DNA of 64,000 nt, taken from the NCBI GenBank assembly GCA_033439255.1, contig CM065890.1:1984001-2048000 (forward strand), given 5' to 3'. Below the pieces are notes generated by a model. That model was not told the origin of the DNA. It did no database searches and saw only the letters and a list, made by a program, of their open reading frames with translations. Position 1 is the first letter of the stretch. Every line of letters begins with the position of its first letter. Both the position numbers and the translations under genes were made by a program. Of this stretch, positions 1-11,145 are shown in pieces. Origin of the DNA: Hericium rajendrae (Eukaryota; Basidiomycota; Agaricomycetes; Russulales; Hericiaceae).

Positions 1-819
1 GACGCGTCTGACTCCTCGCCCCGCGCCTGTGTTCTCCACAGTAATTTCCGACCATTTCCCGCAACAAATCCGCGGTCTTTCATGATCACGACGCGACAGC
101 CTGCCTAGATGCATATTCGCTTGAACTTTGTATTGTTGGACAGTGGCTGCTCACCCTCGAACATCCAGATGGACAGCAGCGACACTGTTAGTGGCCTTAA
201 AGCGTCTTCATTTGGCTTTGTCGCGGCCATTTACAGAGCGTCACCGAGGACGAGGCTCAGCGTGTTCTCCTCTGGAAGGTCGGTATCGACAGGCGGAAAC
301 CACCCGCTATGTCTTCGTTTAGCCCCGACGGCTTGAATGGAACGCTGCTGGATTCTCATTGTGCTAAATTGTCCAAAGTCTTTACCTTGAATTGTCTAAT
401 GTCCATCCGCAGGGCCAGTTTACTCACCTGCTCGTGCGACTGCCTCCGCCTGACGCTGGTGAGTCGCCTCCTGTTTTGTCCCATCAGTCCATCTCATGCG
501 TTCGCCAGTGGCTTGTGAAGAGACACCTGCGAGCAGATTGGAAGCCGAGAACCACCGCCTCCGCCTCGAGCTGGAAAATGCTGAGCTGCTTTCGCAGCTC
601 AGCCTAGCCGTCGCTCCGACGTGAAAAGCGGAGAAAGGCGGGTGCTCTGTCACTCATGCATCCTTCAACATCTACTGACCCTTCATTAATCTGATAGACA
701 CGGAGAAGGCTGGGAAGCAGGGACGGGCACGCGTAGTGTCGCCCTCGACCGTAGCAAAAATGCCGGGGGAGTTCAAAGCAAGCAGGAGAAGGCGCCGATT
801 TACGACGGACGTCCTGTCA
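1..819 (+). other. Coding-looking fragments, no gene model
   Basis: Several short plus-strand stretches look coding but cannot be joined. Around 230-330 one frame reads as a hydrophilic segment rich in Glu, Arg and Lys. Around 535-610 another frame gives a leucine-rich, heptad-like tail containing LEAENHRLRLELENAELL and then a stop codon. These could be exons of a small unknown protein or more debris of the kinase-like pseudogene that follows. I recognise no family and no start codon can be fixed. Confidence 0.2.
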
Positions 820-1475
820 ATCTCATGCCGAGCCCGATCGTTCTGTACAACAAGGCCTTTGTTACGTTCCAGGACGATCTCGACAACTCGACGCAATCGA
901 GCCTACGTCGTGGATGGGCCAGCAAGCGAGCACATTGTTCGATGACGCTTCTTACCTGCATGGCGACGAGTCTGCATGCCAGGAAAGTGTGTCGGGAACA
1001 ATTTCTAGACTTCTCGGAGGCGAGACGTTCGAATCGTTAGCCGACGGCCGCATCACCGCCGACGAGTGGGCGAAAATTCCGACTAAGAACGGGAAGCACG
1101 CATATTTCCTGGCGGTCGGATGGAAAAACGAACTCGGCGTCGGGGGTATGGGCGACTACCAGCTCGCACTGACCTACCGGCGGCTCGTTGCCCGCGAAGA
1201 CGTACGTCCTCAGCGCCGCCCCTCGCACAGCATCTCACGCTCTTCGGCATCAGTACGATGACATCCGGCGCGCATCAAACTGCCCCGCCATCCTCCTCTC
1301 CCTCGCAGGCCCGTTCCTCCGCGTCCAGTGCGCCGCCTTCGTCGAGGTCGTTATCGCACAGCCGCTCGCCGACTGGATCTCACTTGAAATCGGCATGCCC
1401 GGCGTCGAGGTCCGCATCATCCGCGTCGCACGCATCTTCCACGCGCTATCCAAGACCGCTGCATGGAGGCAGGCT
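820..1475 (+). pseudogene. Orphan kinase-like gene, N-terminal fragment
   Basis: This stretch resembles the N-terminal half of the large basidiomycete orphan kinase-like family (FunK1-type), recalled from family knowledge. One frame (from 825) carries PSPIVLYNKAFVTFQDDLD. The match then moves by one base into a second frame, where SWMGQQASTLFDDASY, a GWKNELGVGG core and YQLALTYRRLVA follow. A third frame carries CPAILLSLAGPFLRVQ and VRIIRVARIFHALSK. At least two frame changes are needed, and no clear splice sites explain the first. The kinase domain that should follow is absent here; kinase-domain debris of apparently the same family lies on the same strand at 10690-11145. I read this as a broken gene, but an unusual intron arrangement is not excluded. 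Confidence 0.6.
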
Positions 1476-2863
1476 ATTAGCGCTCGATATCCATACATAA
1501 TTCGTCCTCGGAAAGACATGTAGGATAAGTCGTTAGAAATCACTCTCAGGATGCTCAATCAGCAGAACGACACGGTCTAATGGGATGCGGTATGATACAA
1601 ATGCATGTGCAACTAAAGTATCGGGATAGATTGTAGAATCTTGCGTCCTGACAGGAACCTGTTCTAAGACGGCTCCTCTTTCTTCGACTCCGCGTCTGAC
1701 GAGAATCGCCCGTGAATTGACGCTGCAGCTCGTTTCTGATCGGGTTGAGAACTGGAAGCACGCGATGGCTGACTGGAGTGAGTACTTGTCTCTTTAGATC
1801 GGAGATTCTAAAAGAAGGGAAGAACGATCGTTCGAGCGCCTACGGTGCTTCGACTGTGTCTGGCAGCCAAAGATCCGATTTTCGTGCGGCCAAGTCACCT
1901 CTTCATAATTCATTTTCTCAATGCTGGAACATCTGGCATGTCACCGAGTTAGCAACGTATATGACATCCATATAGAGCCATCTCTGATGAAGAGGTCATA
2001 CGCCGAGTCCTCAACCTGTACCCGTATACCGTGTGGTTGTCGACCTTCAAGGCGCGCAACGTCGACGGATGTATCGATTCGGAAATTGGAGTCTTCCGCA
2101 TGAGATTTACGTAGTCTCTTTCAAGTTTGGGTACGGTCCATTCTCGTGCGTCACTCTTTCTGCTCGGACTTGCAAGCACCTTAGCTAACTTGCTGCATGG
2201 CTTGCAATGTGCATCGATGTACATGAGCGTGCAGTGTGAGAGAACTTGGTCGTTGATCCTACGTTTAGGCAGGTCTAGGCAAGTATTTGTGCTTCTACAC
2301 ACCAACCTCTGCCTCTCGGCGGGATCGAGAACGGGCGGGATCAGACGAGTCGTCACGGTCTTGTGATCATCCCATGAGCTCCGGTTACGAGTTTACCGAG
2401 ACATTATATGTTCTGGCGTGCGCTCTATCAATCCCCACCATGTAGTCCGGCGCTGTGCACTTAGGGCAACTAGTCCTGGGCCCGGGTAGTCCTACGCCGC
2501 CCGTGCCGTCTCTAAGTACCTCCATCGTCACTTTCCATGATGAAGCAAAGGCCGAAAGAATTGTCCACGCCACCCATCGGCCCATCGGAATCCATCGTAA
2601 ACAGTACTTAGAGCGAAGACACGGACTATCCGCATTTAATCCAAAGGACGAGAGGAAGCGTGCCCAAAACCATGGGTGAAGCCGAGTTCGATGTGTAGAG
2701 ACAGGTGATAGGAATTCCCGGCAAAGTAACTGAGTAACGGTCAATAAATATGTTCCTGATTCAGACGCGGTCAGGTGAGACGTCGCTCTCCACGGTACTA
2801 CATATAACATCGTCATGAGCTATTAGCGTACTTATCTTCCCCATCCTCAAATTCATCTACACT
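1476..2863. other. Intergenic stretch without recognisable gene
   Basis: No frame longer than about 140 codons occurs and none shows a motif I recognise. The stretch lies between the kinase-like fragment and the GMC oxidoreductase and should contain the promoter of the latter in its right-hand end. I see no clear TATA box. Confidence 0.5.
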
Positions 2864-5691
2864 ATGCCTCCCGAGCGGAGTCTATTCGACGTCAGCGCGT
2901 CTGCCCTCCCGAAATTGCTTGCCTTCATCTCGCTGTTTGTGGTCCCGCGCCGACTCCAGAACCAACCTCGACATGTTCGGCTCGGCATCTCCGCTGTCCT
3001 ACTGGCAGTTGGATTGTGCGCCATTCGCAGTCGGCGAGCCAAATCCAAGAATGCATTGATAAAGGATTACGACGGCATTGCGCGACGAGTTACGCCGGAT
3101 GGTTACGGCCCCGATGAATACGACGTGATTGTCATTGGCGGAGGTGCGTTGCAACGCGTCAGAGGTGTTATACATGCGCTGAGTTGTTGCCTTTTCCATG
3201 CAATGAAGGTACTGCCGGATGTGTCCTAGCATCGCGTCTTAGCGAGGATCCTTCCATACGCGTTCTCTTGCTCGAAGCAGGCGACAGGTCTGTCGTACTC
3301 TATTGTCTTCCACGCGATTCTGCTGACGGGCGTGTGGTTTAGTTCAAAGCATCTGCCGTACTCCCGTATTCCTTCAGGATTTTCGCGGATCTTTGGCACT
3401 GAACTCATTTACAATATCCTGACGGAACCTTCTGAGGGAATTGTTGGCGCGAGGATCTACTGGCCACGAGGTATGAGACTCGGTCTTTCACTGCATCCCG
3501 GGTTCTTACAGTCTTCCAAGGGAAAATGCTAGGCGGATGTAAGTAAACCCGAGCTCTTTACGTCGGCAAATCCTGATTGCAAAATAGGTTCATCTGTGAA
3601 TGCACAGATGTAGGTAGTCTTCGTTGATTATCAGGTCGCTGTGTCTAAGCGCGTGCGCATATAGTTACCATTGTGGTTCCCCCGAGGATTACGATGAATG
3701 GGCGCGGATCCAAGGAGACGACGATGGCGGAGATGAATGGTCCTACAAGAACTTCCATAAGTGAGTTAAGCATTCTCCCTCCCGTCGAAACACTCAATAT
3801 CATGAACGTAGGTATTTCAAAAAGTTCGAGAGGTACAATCCGAGCGAGCAGTATTCCGACGTGGATCTGAATGAACGCGGTGGAATCACTGGCATGGTCG
3901 ACAGTGAGCACACATTCAGTCGCATGCAATAAGTACTCACGATGCTTCAAGTAAAGTTGGCCATGAAGGGCATTTCTCACCGATTACCCGGAAGTTCATC
4001 GAGTCTTGCGAGCACGTCGGTATCCCGAGAAGGTCGGATCTGAACTCGTCAATGGGCACACTCGGGGTTGCGAAGGTAAGGAAATCTTTCATCCAGTCTC
4101 GAAATGTCAGCTCATTCCACAACTTGTTTTGCGATCTAGCTAAGTACGTTGAGATAATCCTTTTGAGTTGCACTCTGCTCACGCATCATCTAGTGACATT
4201 TATCCGTAAAAGCGCTCGCGTCACGACCGAATCTGCATATCTGACTGAAGATGTATTGGCCCGTCCGAATTTGAAAATTGCGGTCCATGCCACTGTAACA
4301 AGGCTGCTTTTCGACAATGGGCCAGAGCCGCGTGTCACGGATGTCGAGTTTACTTCTTCGCCAAATGGGCCACGATACAGAGTCAAGGCGAGGAAGGAAG
4401 TCGTATTATCGTACGTGGTTCCAGTCTTGGCTTTGAACCTTTAATGGACGCTCCGGAATTTCACAGGGCAGGCGCGATTCATACACCACATGTGCGGCTG
4501 TTCCTGGGTGCTTTTTTTTTGAATTCACGATTAACCGTAATGTTTGACTAGATCCTCATGTTGTCCGGTATTGGCCCTGCCGACCACCTCCGTCAGCACG
4601 GTATCCCGGTCGTCCTTGATCTTCCTGCAGTAGGCGCACACCTCCGAGACCACGCCGTCGTCGATGTGCGCTACCGCGAGAACAGTGGTCATAGCTTGAA
4701 CTATCTGAGCTCTACAGTTCCGTGGTGGCGGAATTTTCGCATGCAGAAGTCCACACTTCAGTGGACTCTTTTTGGTACTGGGCCCTTGTTGACCAATGTG
4801 TGTGGTGTTAGTTCACCATCTTGCGACTAACACTTCATGTTTTGCTTGATAGGTGGCTGAAGCCGCGGCTTTCTGTCGGTCGGACGATGCGATGCTTTTC
4901 CCAGAGTATAAAATGCACCCAGAAGACGCGACGTCTGGTCCTGGAGCCCCCGACCTTGAGCTGTTCTGCACACCTGCCGGTTATTCTAGGACTCGTCAAG
5001 ATATCCCGGATGATTTGATGGGTCTGCATATCCTGCTCCTGCGGTTCGTTCAGCGTCCGTATTCTGGCCTTGTTATGCATCCTCATTCTATCAACTTCTA
5101 GACCCACGAGCGAGGGATCCATCACACTGAAGTCCAGTAATCCCTTCGACCTGCCTGTGGTCAATGCAAAGTACGTCTGGATTATTTCACTTTATGTTTG
5201 CCGTTAGTTTTGACCGGCTTGAACAGCTATCTCTCAACCAAGCATGACCTCGATGTACTGGTGCGGGGCATGCGTCTACTGACGCGCGTCTCAGAGACGC
5301 AGCCGCTCAGCGATATCATGGATGTCCCCGTTAAACCTGATCCTGAATGCGGTCATCACCTCAAGGATGCCTCGGATGCAGAACTCGTCTCATACATACG
5401 CAATAATTTGGCCACGCTGTACCATCCGACCTCCACAGCGCGGATGGCACCAAGGAACACCGGCGGCGTGGTGGACACGCGATTGAGGGTGTATGGCGTG
5501 CAAGGACTGCGGGTGGCGGATGCGAGCATTTTCCCGGAGATCGTGTCCGGTCATACGGTGCGTCCTTTGTGTACAGTTTGATGGCCCTGGAGTGCTAATG
5601 CGCAGATAATGGTTTTGCACAGGCGGCGACGGCGATTGCGATCGGGGAGAAAGCGGCAGATTTGATCAAGGATGCTTTGAGCCAGTCGTAG
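2864..5691 (+). CDS. GMC oxidoreductase (aryl-alcohol oxidase-like)
   Basis: Flavin-dependent glucose-methanol-choline family enzyme that oxidises an alcohol, commonly with hydrogen peroxide as by-product. The protein starts [20 protein letters not shown] and has a hydrophobic segment near residues 41-55, suggesting a membrane anchor instead of the cleaved signal of secreted aryl-alcohol oxidases. The FAD dinucleotide fold ([17 protein letters not shown]) is made across intron 1. WPRGKMLGGCSSVNAQMYHCG, split over three exons, is the first GMC signature, and [16 protein letters not shown] is the second. The catalytic His pair of the family is kept as YHPTSTARM and SGHT near the C-terminus. About a dozen short introns are needed, including two that enclose a 4-nt micro-exon. 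With it the frame stays open to the stop, so I call the gene intact. The substrate is unknown; aryl alcohol is inferred from the neighbouring dehydrogenase. Confidence 0.85.
4076..4193 (+). other. Two introns enclosing a 4-nt micro-exon
   Basis: The exon ending in TLGVAK stops at 4075. A single intron 4076-4193 would put a stop codon in frame. If 4076-4139 (GTAAGG to CTAG) and 4144-4193 (GTACGT to CTAG) are both removed, the four bases 4140-4143 (CTAA) remain as an exon and the joint reads [18 protein letters not shown], which fits the family at this place. Both introns have normal lengths (64 and 50 nt) and ends. Confidence 0.7.
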
Positions 5692-6187
5692 AAGCAACTT
5701 ACATAGGTAACCATCTATTATTTCTGCAAACCAGCTCCTCGTAGGCTGCGGGCGGCGTAATGTTGGTTTTCTGTGAGGTGCTCCTACGACCTCGGGCATA
5801 TGAGTGGGGAGTACGGTGGCCTGAAGGCCTAAGGCTTGGGTAAATGACATGAAACGAAGCGCCATTCAGACGGTTACTTCCGGCTGTGTCGGCCTAATCC
5901 CCCTGGGATTTGACCGACTGACGGACTTATCTCAAGGCAGCGTGCGCAGACTTCATTGATTTCTTTTACCTCAGGCTTTTCCGACTATTGAATTCACCGG
6001 ACTATGGTATTTTGAAGTCTTGTTCTTCACGACTGCGGTCCACTCCTCGAATCTGCCGCTCAAGACAGTACGTCACCTGTCTCAAGGCATAACTATCGGG
6101 GCAAGGTCGACGATGAGGTTGCCTGTATTACTCTGAGTTTTTGTCTTACTCTTTTTCATTCATCTTTGAATCTCAAACAAACAGATA
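5692..6187. other. Spacer between the two GMC copies
   Basis: Non-coding spacer between the stop codon of the intact GMC gene and the first recognisable codon of the decayed copy. I see no open frame or repeat of interest. Confidence 0.5.
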
Positions 6188-7350
6188 ATATGGAGAGATC
6201 GAGTTCCAGGGCTTCGTGCCTCATCTTGCATCGTTGTCCTTTCTACGCTCATCGTAGCTGGAGCGCTCCGATACCTCCGTTCCCGTGCAGCGAAGCCTAT
6301 ACTTGTGCCTCCCACGCAGGATCATCTGGTTGGACGGAAGGTAACGCATGACTATGATTTCGACGAGTGCGACGTGATCATTGTTGGTAGCGGTATGTAC
6401 TCGAATTTTAGCCTCATCGTGTCTGGGACATTCACGTTGCTTGCTCTTCTACATGATTAGGTACGGCAGGATCGTCCTTCCTTCTTGTCTCACGGAGGAT
6501 CAATCGACCCGTGTGCTCGTACTGGAAGATGGTGGGAGGTATGTGTCACTATCATTTCTGTTGAAAGCTACTTATCCCGCGCCCACACAGCGCCATGGCC
6601 GTGAAATTCTCCCGTGTACCAGCGGCGTATCACCGGCTCTTTCGCGGCGACCATCTGTACAATCTCTTCATGAATCCTGACTCTGCAATAAATAATAGGC
6701 GCGTTTACTGGCCGAGAGGTGAGTCCTTCTCTGAATGCATTAAAAGTAGCCCTATGGCTCATAGCACCTCTTCATAGGCAAAATGTTAGGAGGCTGTAAG
6801 TCGCCTTTGTTGAACTGTCGCCTAATTTGTTGACTTGGTCTTTGAAGGTCCGTCGATGAACTCAGTGGTGTAGGCGTTGATCTGTTCGATCTCAGTCTGT
6901 AAGAATTCGTCTTATCCTCCTGGCACAGATGCCATTGGGGCGCCCCCCAGGACTGCGACGAATGGGCAAAGATGCAGAAGGGTGCTCCAGGAGCAGAAGG
7001 GTGGGCTTTTAAGGATTTCTAAAGGTATGTCGCCACTTGTTCGGAACCCCGCTGGAATACACTGAATCATCCGCATAGATATTTTACAAAGTTCGAAAGA
7101 TACAATCCTGACAAGCGCCATCGTGATATAAACATACAGGAGCATGGCGGTAGCACGGGAAAATGGGACGGTATGTTGTGTCGTCTTCTCTGGGTTTCTA
7201 GTGGCGTCAAGCTCGAGCTCGTTTCGCGTAGTCGGGCATAAATGTTATAGCTCCAGCATTACCGAAAAATTCCTAAAAGCATGTGAGCTCGTCGGATTGC
7301 CAAGGTTGTCGAACACAAACACCTTCAAAGGCACCCTTGGAGTCTCGAAG
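6188..7350 (+). pseudogene. Decayed second GMC oxidoreductase copy
   Basis: The segment follows the upstream GMC gene in exon order. It has a hydrophobic N-terminal stretch (VVLSTLIVAGALRYLRSRA), then CDVIIVGSG across an intron to GTAGS. Near 6474 one base is missing, so the matching continues in another frame as LTEDQSTRVLVLEDGG. Next come YHRLFRGDHLYNLFMNPDS, VYWPRG, KMLGG, CDEWAKMQKGAPGAEGWAF, YFTKFERYNPDKRHRD and FKGTLGVSK. No ATG is in frame with the first block, and nothing matching the C-terminal two fifths (second GMC signature, catalytic His pair) was seen after 7350. It is therefore a truncated, frameshifted tandem duplicate. Exon positions match the intact gene, so the duplication was at DNA level. 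Confidence 0.85.
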
Positions 7351-8115
7351 GTCTGTTTATCTTTCCTGTCAGACTGAGGATTTTGATAAATGAATGTTAC
7401 ATATATTCGTCTTTATAATAAAGCTTCCCTGCAGTCAATCTGAAAGAGTTACTGGCGATCAGAAGGACAAACTATATTCTGGTCCGTGAAAAAAATTAAG
7501 GACGGACTTGCCGCTTCAAAATTGTACGTACCATATACTGGCATCAGCATCTTTGCGCGGTGGCTCACCTCTCGCTGGCCGGTTCTTATCGTCAGCGTCA
7601 ATCTTGTGCAATACAGTACTAGTACCGTTGTACACTAAGCACAACATATTTCGATATACTTATCCATTGTATTGGCAACATCACAGATTATAGGATTGGG
7701 GGATATGCTACTCATCGGCAGTTCTTTCTTTTATTTTCCAGGCGCGCGCGAAGCCATGAACGCCAGAGCCTCGCCTTGGGATTTTGTGAGGGCGTCATGC
7801 CGACCACACGGGAAAGGAAGCTATGTACACTGACAATGACGCTGTTACCCAACCATTTTGTGGTCCAACTGGCCCATTGATCAAAATCCCACACGTAGCC
7901 GCCGGTCGCGGCACCAAAATATTGTATTTTCAGTCAGAATTATCTCGTGTCCGTATAGATACTGAAACATACAGTCAAGTCTATTGCGTGTCGTCCCTCG
8001 CCGGTAGGCTTCGTAAGTCTCCCATGCCGCGCCCATTATGAGACCCGTACGCCGTATCCACCGTCCGGCTCGGAGGCAACATTTACGGATCGCCGAAAAC
8101 AATGCCTCTCCACGG
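7351..8115. other. No clear gene; AAD upstream region
   Basis: After the GMC homology ends, no long frame appears on either strand. A minus-strand frame of 60 codons at 7712-7894 continues upstream into a stretch rich in Gly, Trp and Asp, but I recognise no family and no start. The right end is the promoter region of the aryl-alcohol dehydrogenase. Confidence 0.4.
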
Positions 8116-8123
8116 TATATAAA
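8116..8123 (+). promoter_or_regulatory. TATA box of the AAD gene
   Basis: TATATAAA stands 85 bp ahead of the ATG at 8208, the usual arrangement for a strongly regulated fungal promoter. The distance leaves room for a short 5' leader. Confidence 0.6.
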
Positions 8124-8207
8124 CTCTCCTACAGTACATTGAATCCAAGTGACCAGACATCCATCTAACCTGCACAACTCGCATTCCTCAGCCTCTAGAT
8201 AATCACG

Positions 8208-9750
8208 ATGAGCTCACGCAACCTGGACAAAGAGACTTTCGCGGCGTCCGACATCTACAAGCCCGCGCAGAGCGCGAGCTCGCTCGGCCGGTACCGCGTC
8301 CTGTCGCCCCTCGCGGGCCTGCGCGTGTCGCCGATCCAGCTAGGCGCGATGTCCGTCGGTGACAAGTGGGCAGCGCGCGGCTTCGGCGCCATGGACAAGG
8401 AGGCGAGCTTCAAGCTGCTTGACGCGTTTTTCGACGCCGGGGGCAACTTCATTGACACGGCGAACGTGTAGTACGTGGGCGTGCTCGTGTCTGGTACCGT
8501 TGTAAAATGACCAGAATTTTTGGTGCAGTCAGGACGAAAGCTCTGAGGCGTTCCTCGGAGAGTGGATGGAAGCCCGCGGCATCCGTGACCAAATTGTTAT
8601 TGCAACAAAGGTAAGCTACATCCCCGTGGCCTCCGTCGACACATGCTCTAATGCACGCCGCTACCTGCAGTACACGTCGAATTACAAGCGCCACGATCCG
8701 AGCAAGAAGCAGGTGACCTTCGTCGGCAACAACGCGAAGAGCATGCGCAACAGCGTCGACGCCTCGCTCAACAAGCTGCGGACGGACCACATCGGCATCC
8801 TCTACGTCCACTGGTGGGACTGGGGCACGAGCGTCGAGGAGGTCATGACGCACCTCCACAACCTCGTCATCCTCGGCAAGGTCCTTTACCTCGTGCGTTG
8901 TCCCTCGCGCGCGCATCGCGCGTGGTTGTTTATTTTATTTTATCTTGTAGGGTATATCGGATACGCCGGCGTGGGTCGTGTCCAAGGCGAACACGTACGC
9001 GCGTCTCACGGGCAAGACGCCGTTCTGCATCTATCAGGGCCAGTGGAGCATCATGCAACGCTCCTTCGAGCGCGAGATCATCCCCATGTGCCGCGAAGAA
9101 GGTACGCATACTCACTAATATTCTGATCATATACCCGTCGGCAGACTGACGAGTGTGTGTCGGTATCAGGCCTGGCGCTGGCCCCGTGGGACGTGCTCGT
9201 TGGCGGGAAGCTGCGCACCGATGAGGAGGAGGAGCGCAGGCGCGCGACGGGGGAGAAGGGCCGGCTGATGATCAGCCCGAACTGGGAGCGCACCGAGGAC
9301 GAGAAGAAGATGAGCAGGGCGCTCGAGAAGGTCGCGAAGGAGCTCGGGGCGAAGAGCATCCAGGCCGGTGCGTTTCCTTCTCCCCTCCCGACATAGAGGT
9401 CAAGCTGAAGTCGGCGTTCCAGTCGCGATTGCGTACGTCATGCAGAAGACGACGCACGTCTTTCCCATCATCGGCGGACGGAAGATAGAGCATCTTGAGG
9501 CTAATCTCGAGGCGCTGGAGCTCGCGCTCTCGGTCGAGCAGATTGCCTATCTCGAGAGCATCCTGCCGTTCGACCCTGGGTTCCCGAGCTGGCTCATTGT
9601 AAGCATTGATCCTCTTTACAAATGGAGGTCCATCTGCTGATTATAAGGCAGGGGGATGGAACGTACAACCACATGATGCTCACTTCTGCTGCGCCGATGG
9701 ACATGTGGCCTCTTCCTCAGCCTATCAAGCCGACGTCGCGCTCCGCATAG
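8208..9750 (+). CDS. Aryl-alcohol dehydrogenase (aldo-keto reductase)
   Basis: NADPH-dependent aldo-keto reductase of the aryl-alcohol dehydrogenase / norsolorinic acid reductase branch. It reduces aromatic aldehydes such as veratraldehyde or anisaldehyde to the alcohols, in the cytosol. All four catalytic positions are visible: Asp in NFIDTANVY, Tyr in the same motif completed across intron 1 (NVYQDESSE), Lys in IVIATK, and His in LYVHWWDWG. The barrel continues with GISDTPAWVVSKANTYAR, FCIYQGQWSIMQRSFERE, LALAPWDVLVGGKL and YVMQKTTHVFPIIGGRK, and the protein ends PIKPTSRSA. Six short introns are needed and all have good ends. Length is about 390 residues, usual for the family. With the GMC oxidase upstream it could form an aryl-alcohol redox cycle. 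No defect was seen. Confidence 0.93.
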
Positions 9751-10122
9751 ATGGCCAGACGCGTCTTTCGTCGAAGGTAGTCGAGGAATTCGACAACGAC
9801 ATCTTGTGTTGTCTTGTATCCATTGCGTGATGTATGTCTCATGAGATAAATGACAATGTGACCACTTCTCTTGCATTTTGGGTCGATCCTGCATCTGGGT
9901 AGTCACGTCAGTGCCATAAGCTCTCCGACACATCCTGAATCCAGCCAGAAGCGAAGTAATACTTGCAAACATCAATGCTCTATGATACCCAAGACAAGGA
10001 CAAGATACTGTGACATAGATGATTAGATGATAGCATGCAGCCAAAACACAATGATGATAGTAACAACCAAACTGTGCGTCCTCCAAGCCAAAAAAAACCT
10101 CCCTGTTGCAGAAGCCAGTCGA

Positions 10123-10484
10123 TCAGACAAGCCTGTGCTCGCCCATGCGCACCGTGTCCGTGACCGCCTTGCTCGCCTCCTCCCAGAACTGCTGCCACAG
10201 CCCCTTCCGCGCACCGCCCAACCGCTGCCGCACGTCCTCGGCGACCTCGCTCGCGAGGCCGCCGCGCCCGGGCGTCAGCGCGAGCCGTCTCCGGCGGGGG
10301 CCATCACGAACGAGAACATGAGCAGGAACACACAGAGCACGAACGCGAGGATGAGCTTGTGCATGGGCAGGGACACTGAGAGATACGGCTGGATGAAAGC
10401 GCGGACTACGGCCAGCGCGCTTGGCGCTCGAGTGGTCGATGATGACGATGACGACGTCCTGCCACTCTCGCCGAGAGCGGACAC
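10123..10484 (-). pseudogene. Small membrane protein, apparently frameshifted
   Basis: Two coding-looking pieces lie in different minus-strand frames. The upstream one has a hydrophobic stretch (LILAFVLCVFLLMFSFVMA) that would be a single membrane helix, then stops at once after GDGSR. In another frame, starting in the overlapping bases, the sequence continues as GGLASEVAEDVRQRL and LWQQFWEEASKAVTDTV and ends at 10123. No GT-AG intron joins them, so a frame change near 10290 would be needed. I recognise no family. It may also be two unrelated chance frames in GC-rich DNA. Confidence 0.3.
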
Positions 10485-10689
10485 AAGTGCACTTGTATGT
10501 CCGTTTGGCGTGGCGTGTCCGTTCGCCGCCGGCGTCGATGGAGAGCGCGTAGTCTCGCGGAACTTGAACTGGTCTTTGGACGCCTGGCGGGGGCGTTCGG
10601 GAAGTAGCCCCGGAGGATGCGGGCGTCCCCGAGTGCCTTAGTCTCGCTGTCTCAACAAAGAGGACGTCAAGCGCGCGGGGTCTCTCGTG

Positions 10690-11145
10690 TTCACGGCGCC
10701 CCTCGACCATCCCGACGGTGTCCCCTCAGACTCTGCGTACGGTGACGCGCCCTACCGCGCCACGTATGACGGGGCGGACGTCGTGATCAAGTTTCCGCGG
10801 ACGTACGGCGAGGCCGCGCACCGGCTGCTCGCGGCGCGCGGTCTCGCGCCAGCGCTGCACCTTGCTGCCGCGTGCGCGGCGGGCTGCACATGGTCGTTGT
10901 GGACTATATCGGGGGCGCAAAGACCGTGCTCGACGTCGGCCTACCCGGGACGGCGAAGATGGACGTGCGGGAGGAGCTGCGTTTGCTGCACGAAGGGGGG
11001 TTCGGCAGCGGGCGAGGTGTGTTATCCGCCGCACATCAATTTGGTGAGTGTGCATTGGGCCAAGGGCGTCCAGCCGCTGGGGGTTATAGAGCCGAAGCAC
11101 GACCTCGATATGCTTGTTACTCTTGAGCGTGATTTTTCTGCGTAG
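10690..11145 (+). pseudogene. Orphan kinase-like gene, kinase-domain fragment
   Basis: Kinase-like debris of the basidiomycete orphan family. The ATP-site Lys region reads YDGADVVIKFPRTYGEAAHR and is followed by LLAARGLAPALHLA. One frame change near 10867 leads to RGGLHMVVVDYIGGAKTVLD and VREELRLLHEGGF. The catalytic-loop region expected next is missing. Back in the first frame comes YPPHINLVSVHWAKGVQPLG with EPKHDLDMLVTLE, the conserved tail of this family, ending at the stop at 11145. So the piece has a frameshift and an internal deletion. Identity is from remembered family patterns, not from a search. Confidence 0.65.

Noticed and set aside
4076-4193. First reading of the GMC gene as a pseudogene because of a stop after a single intron
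   Set aside because: A two-intron model with a 4-nt exon uses good splice sites and restores the conserved sequence.
7712-7894. Possible minus-strand exon rich in Trp and Gly
   Set aside because: Short, no start codon or partner exon found, and no family recognised.
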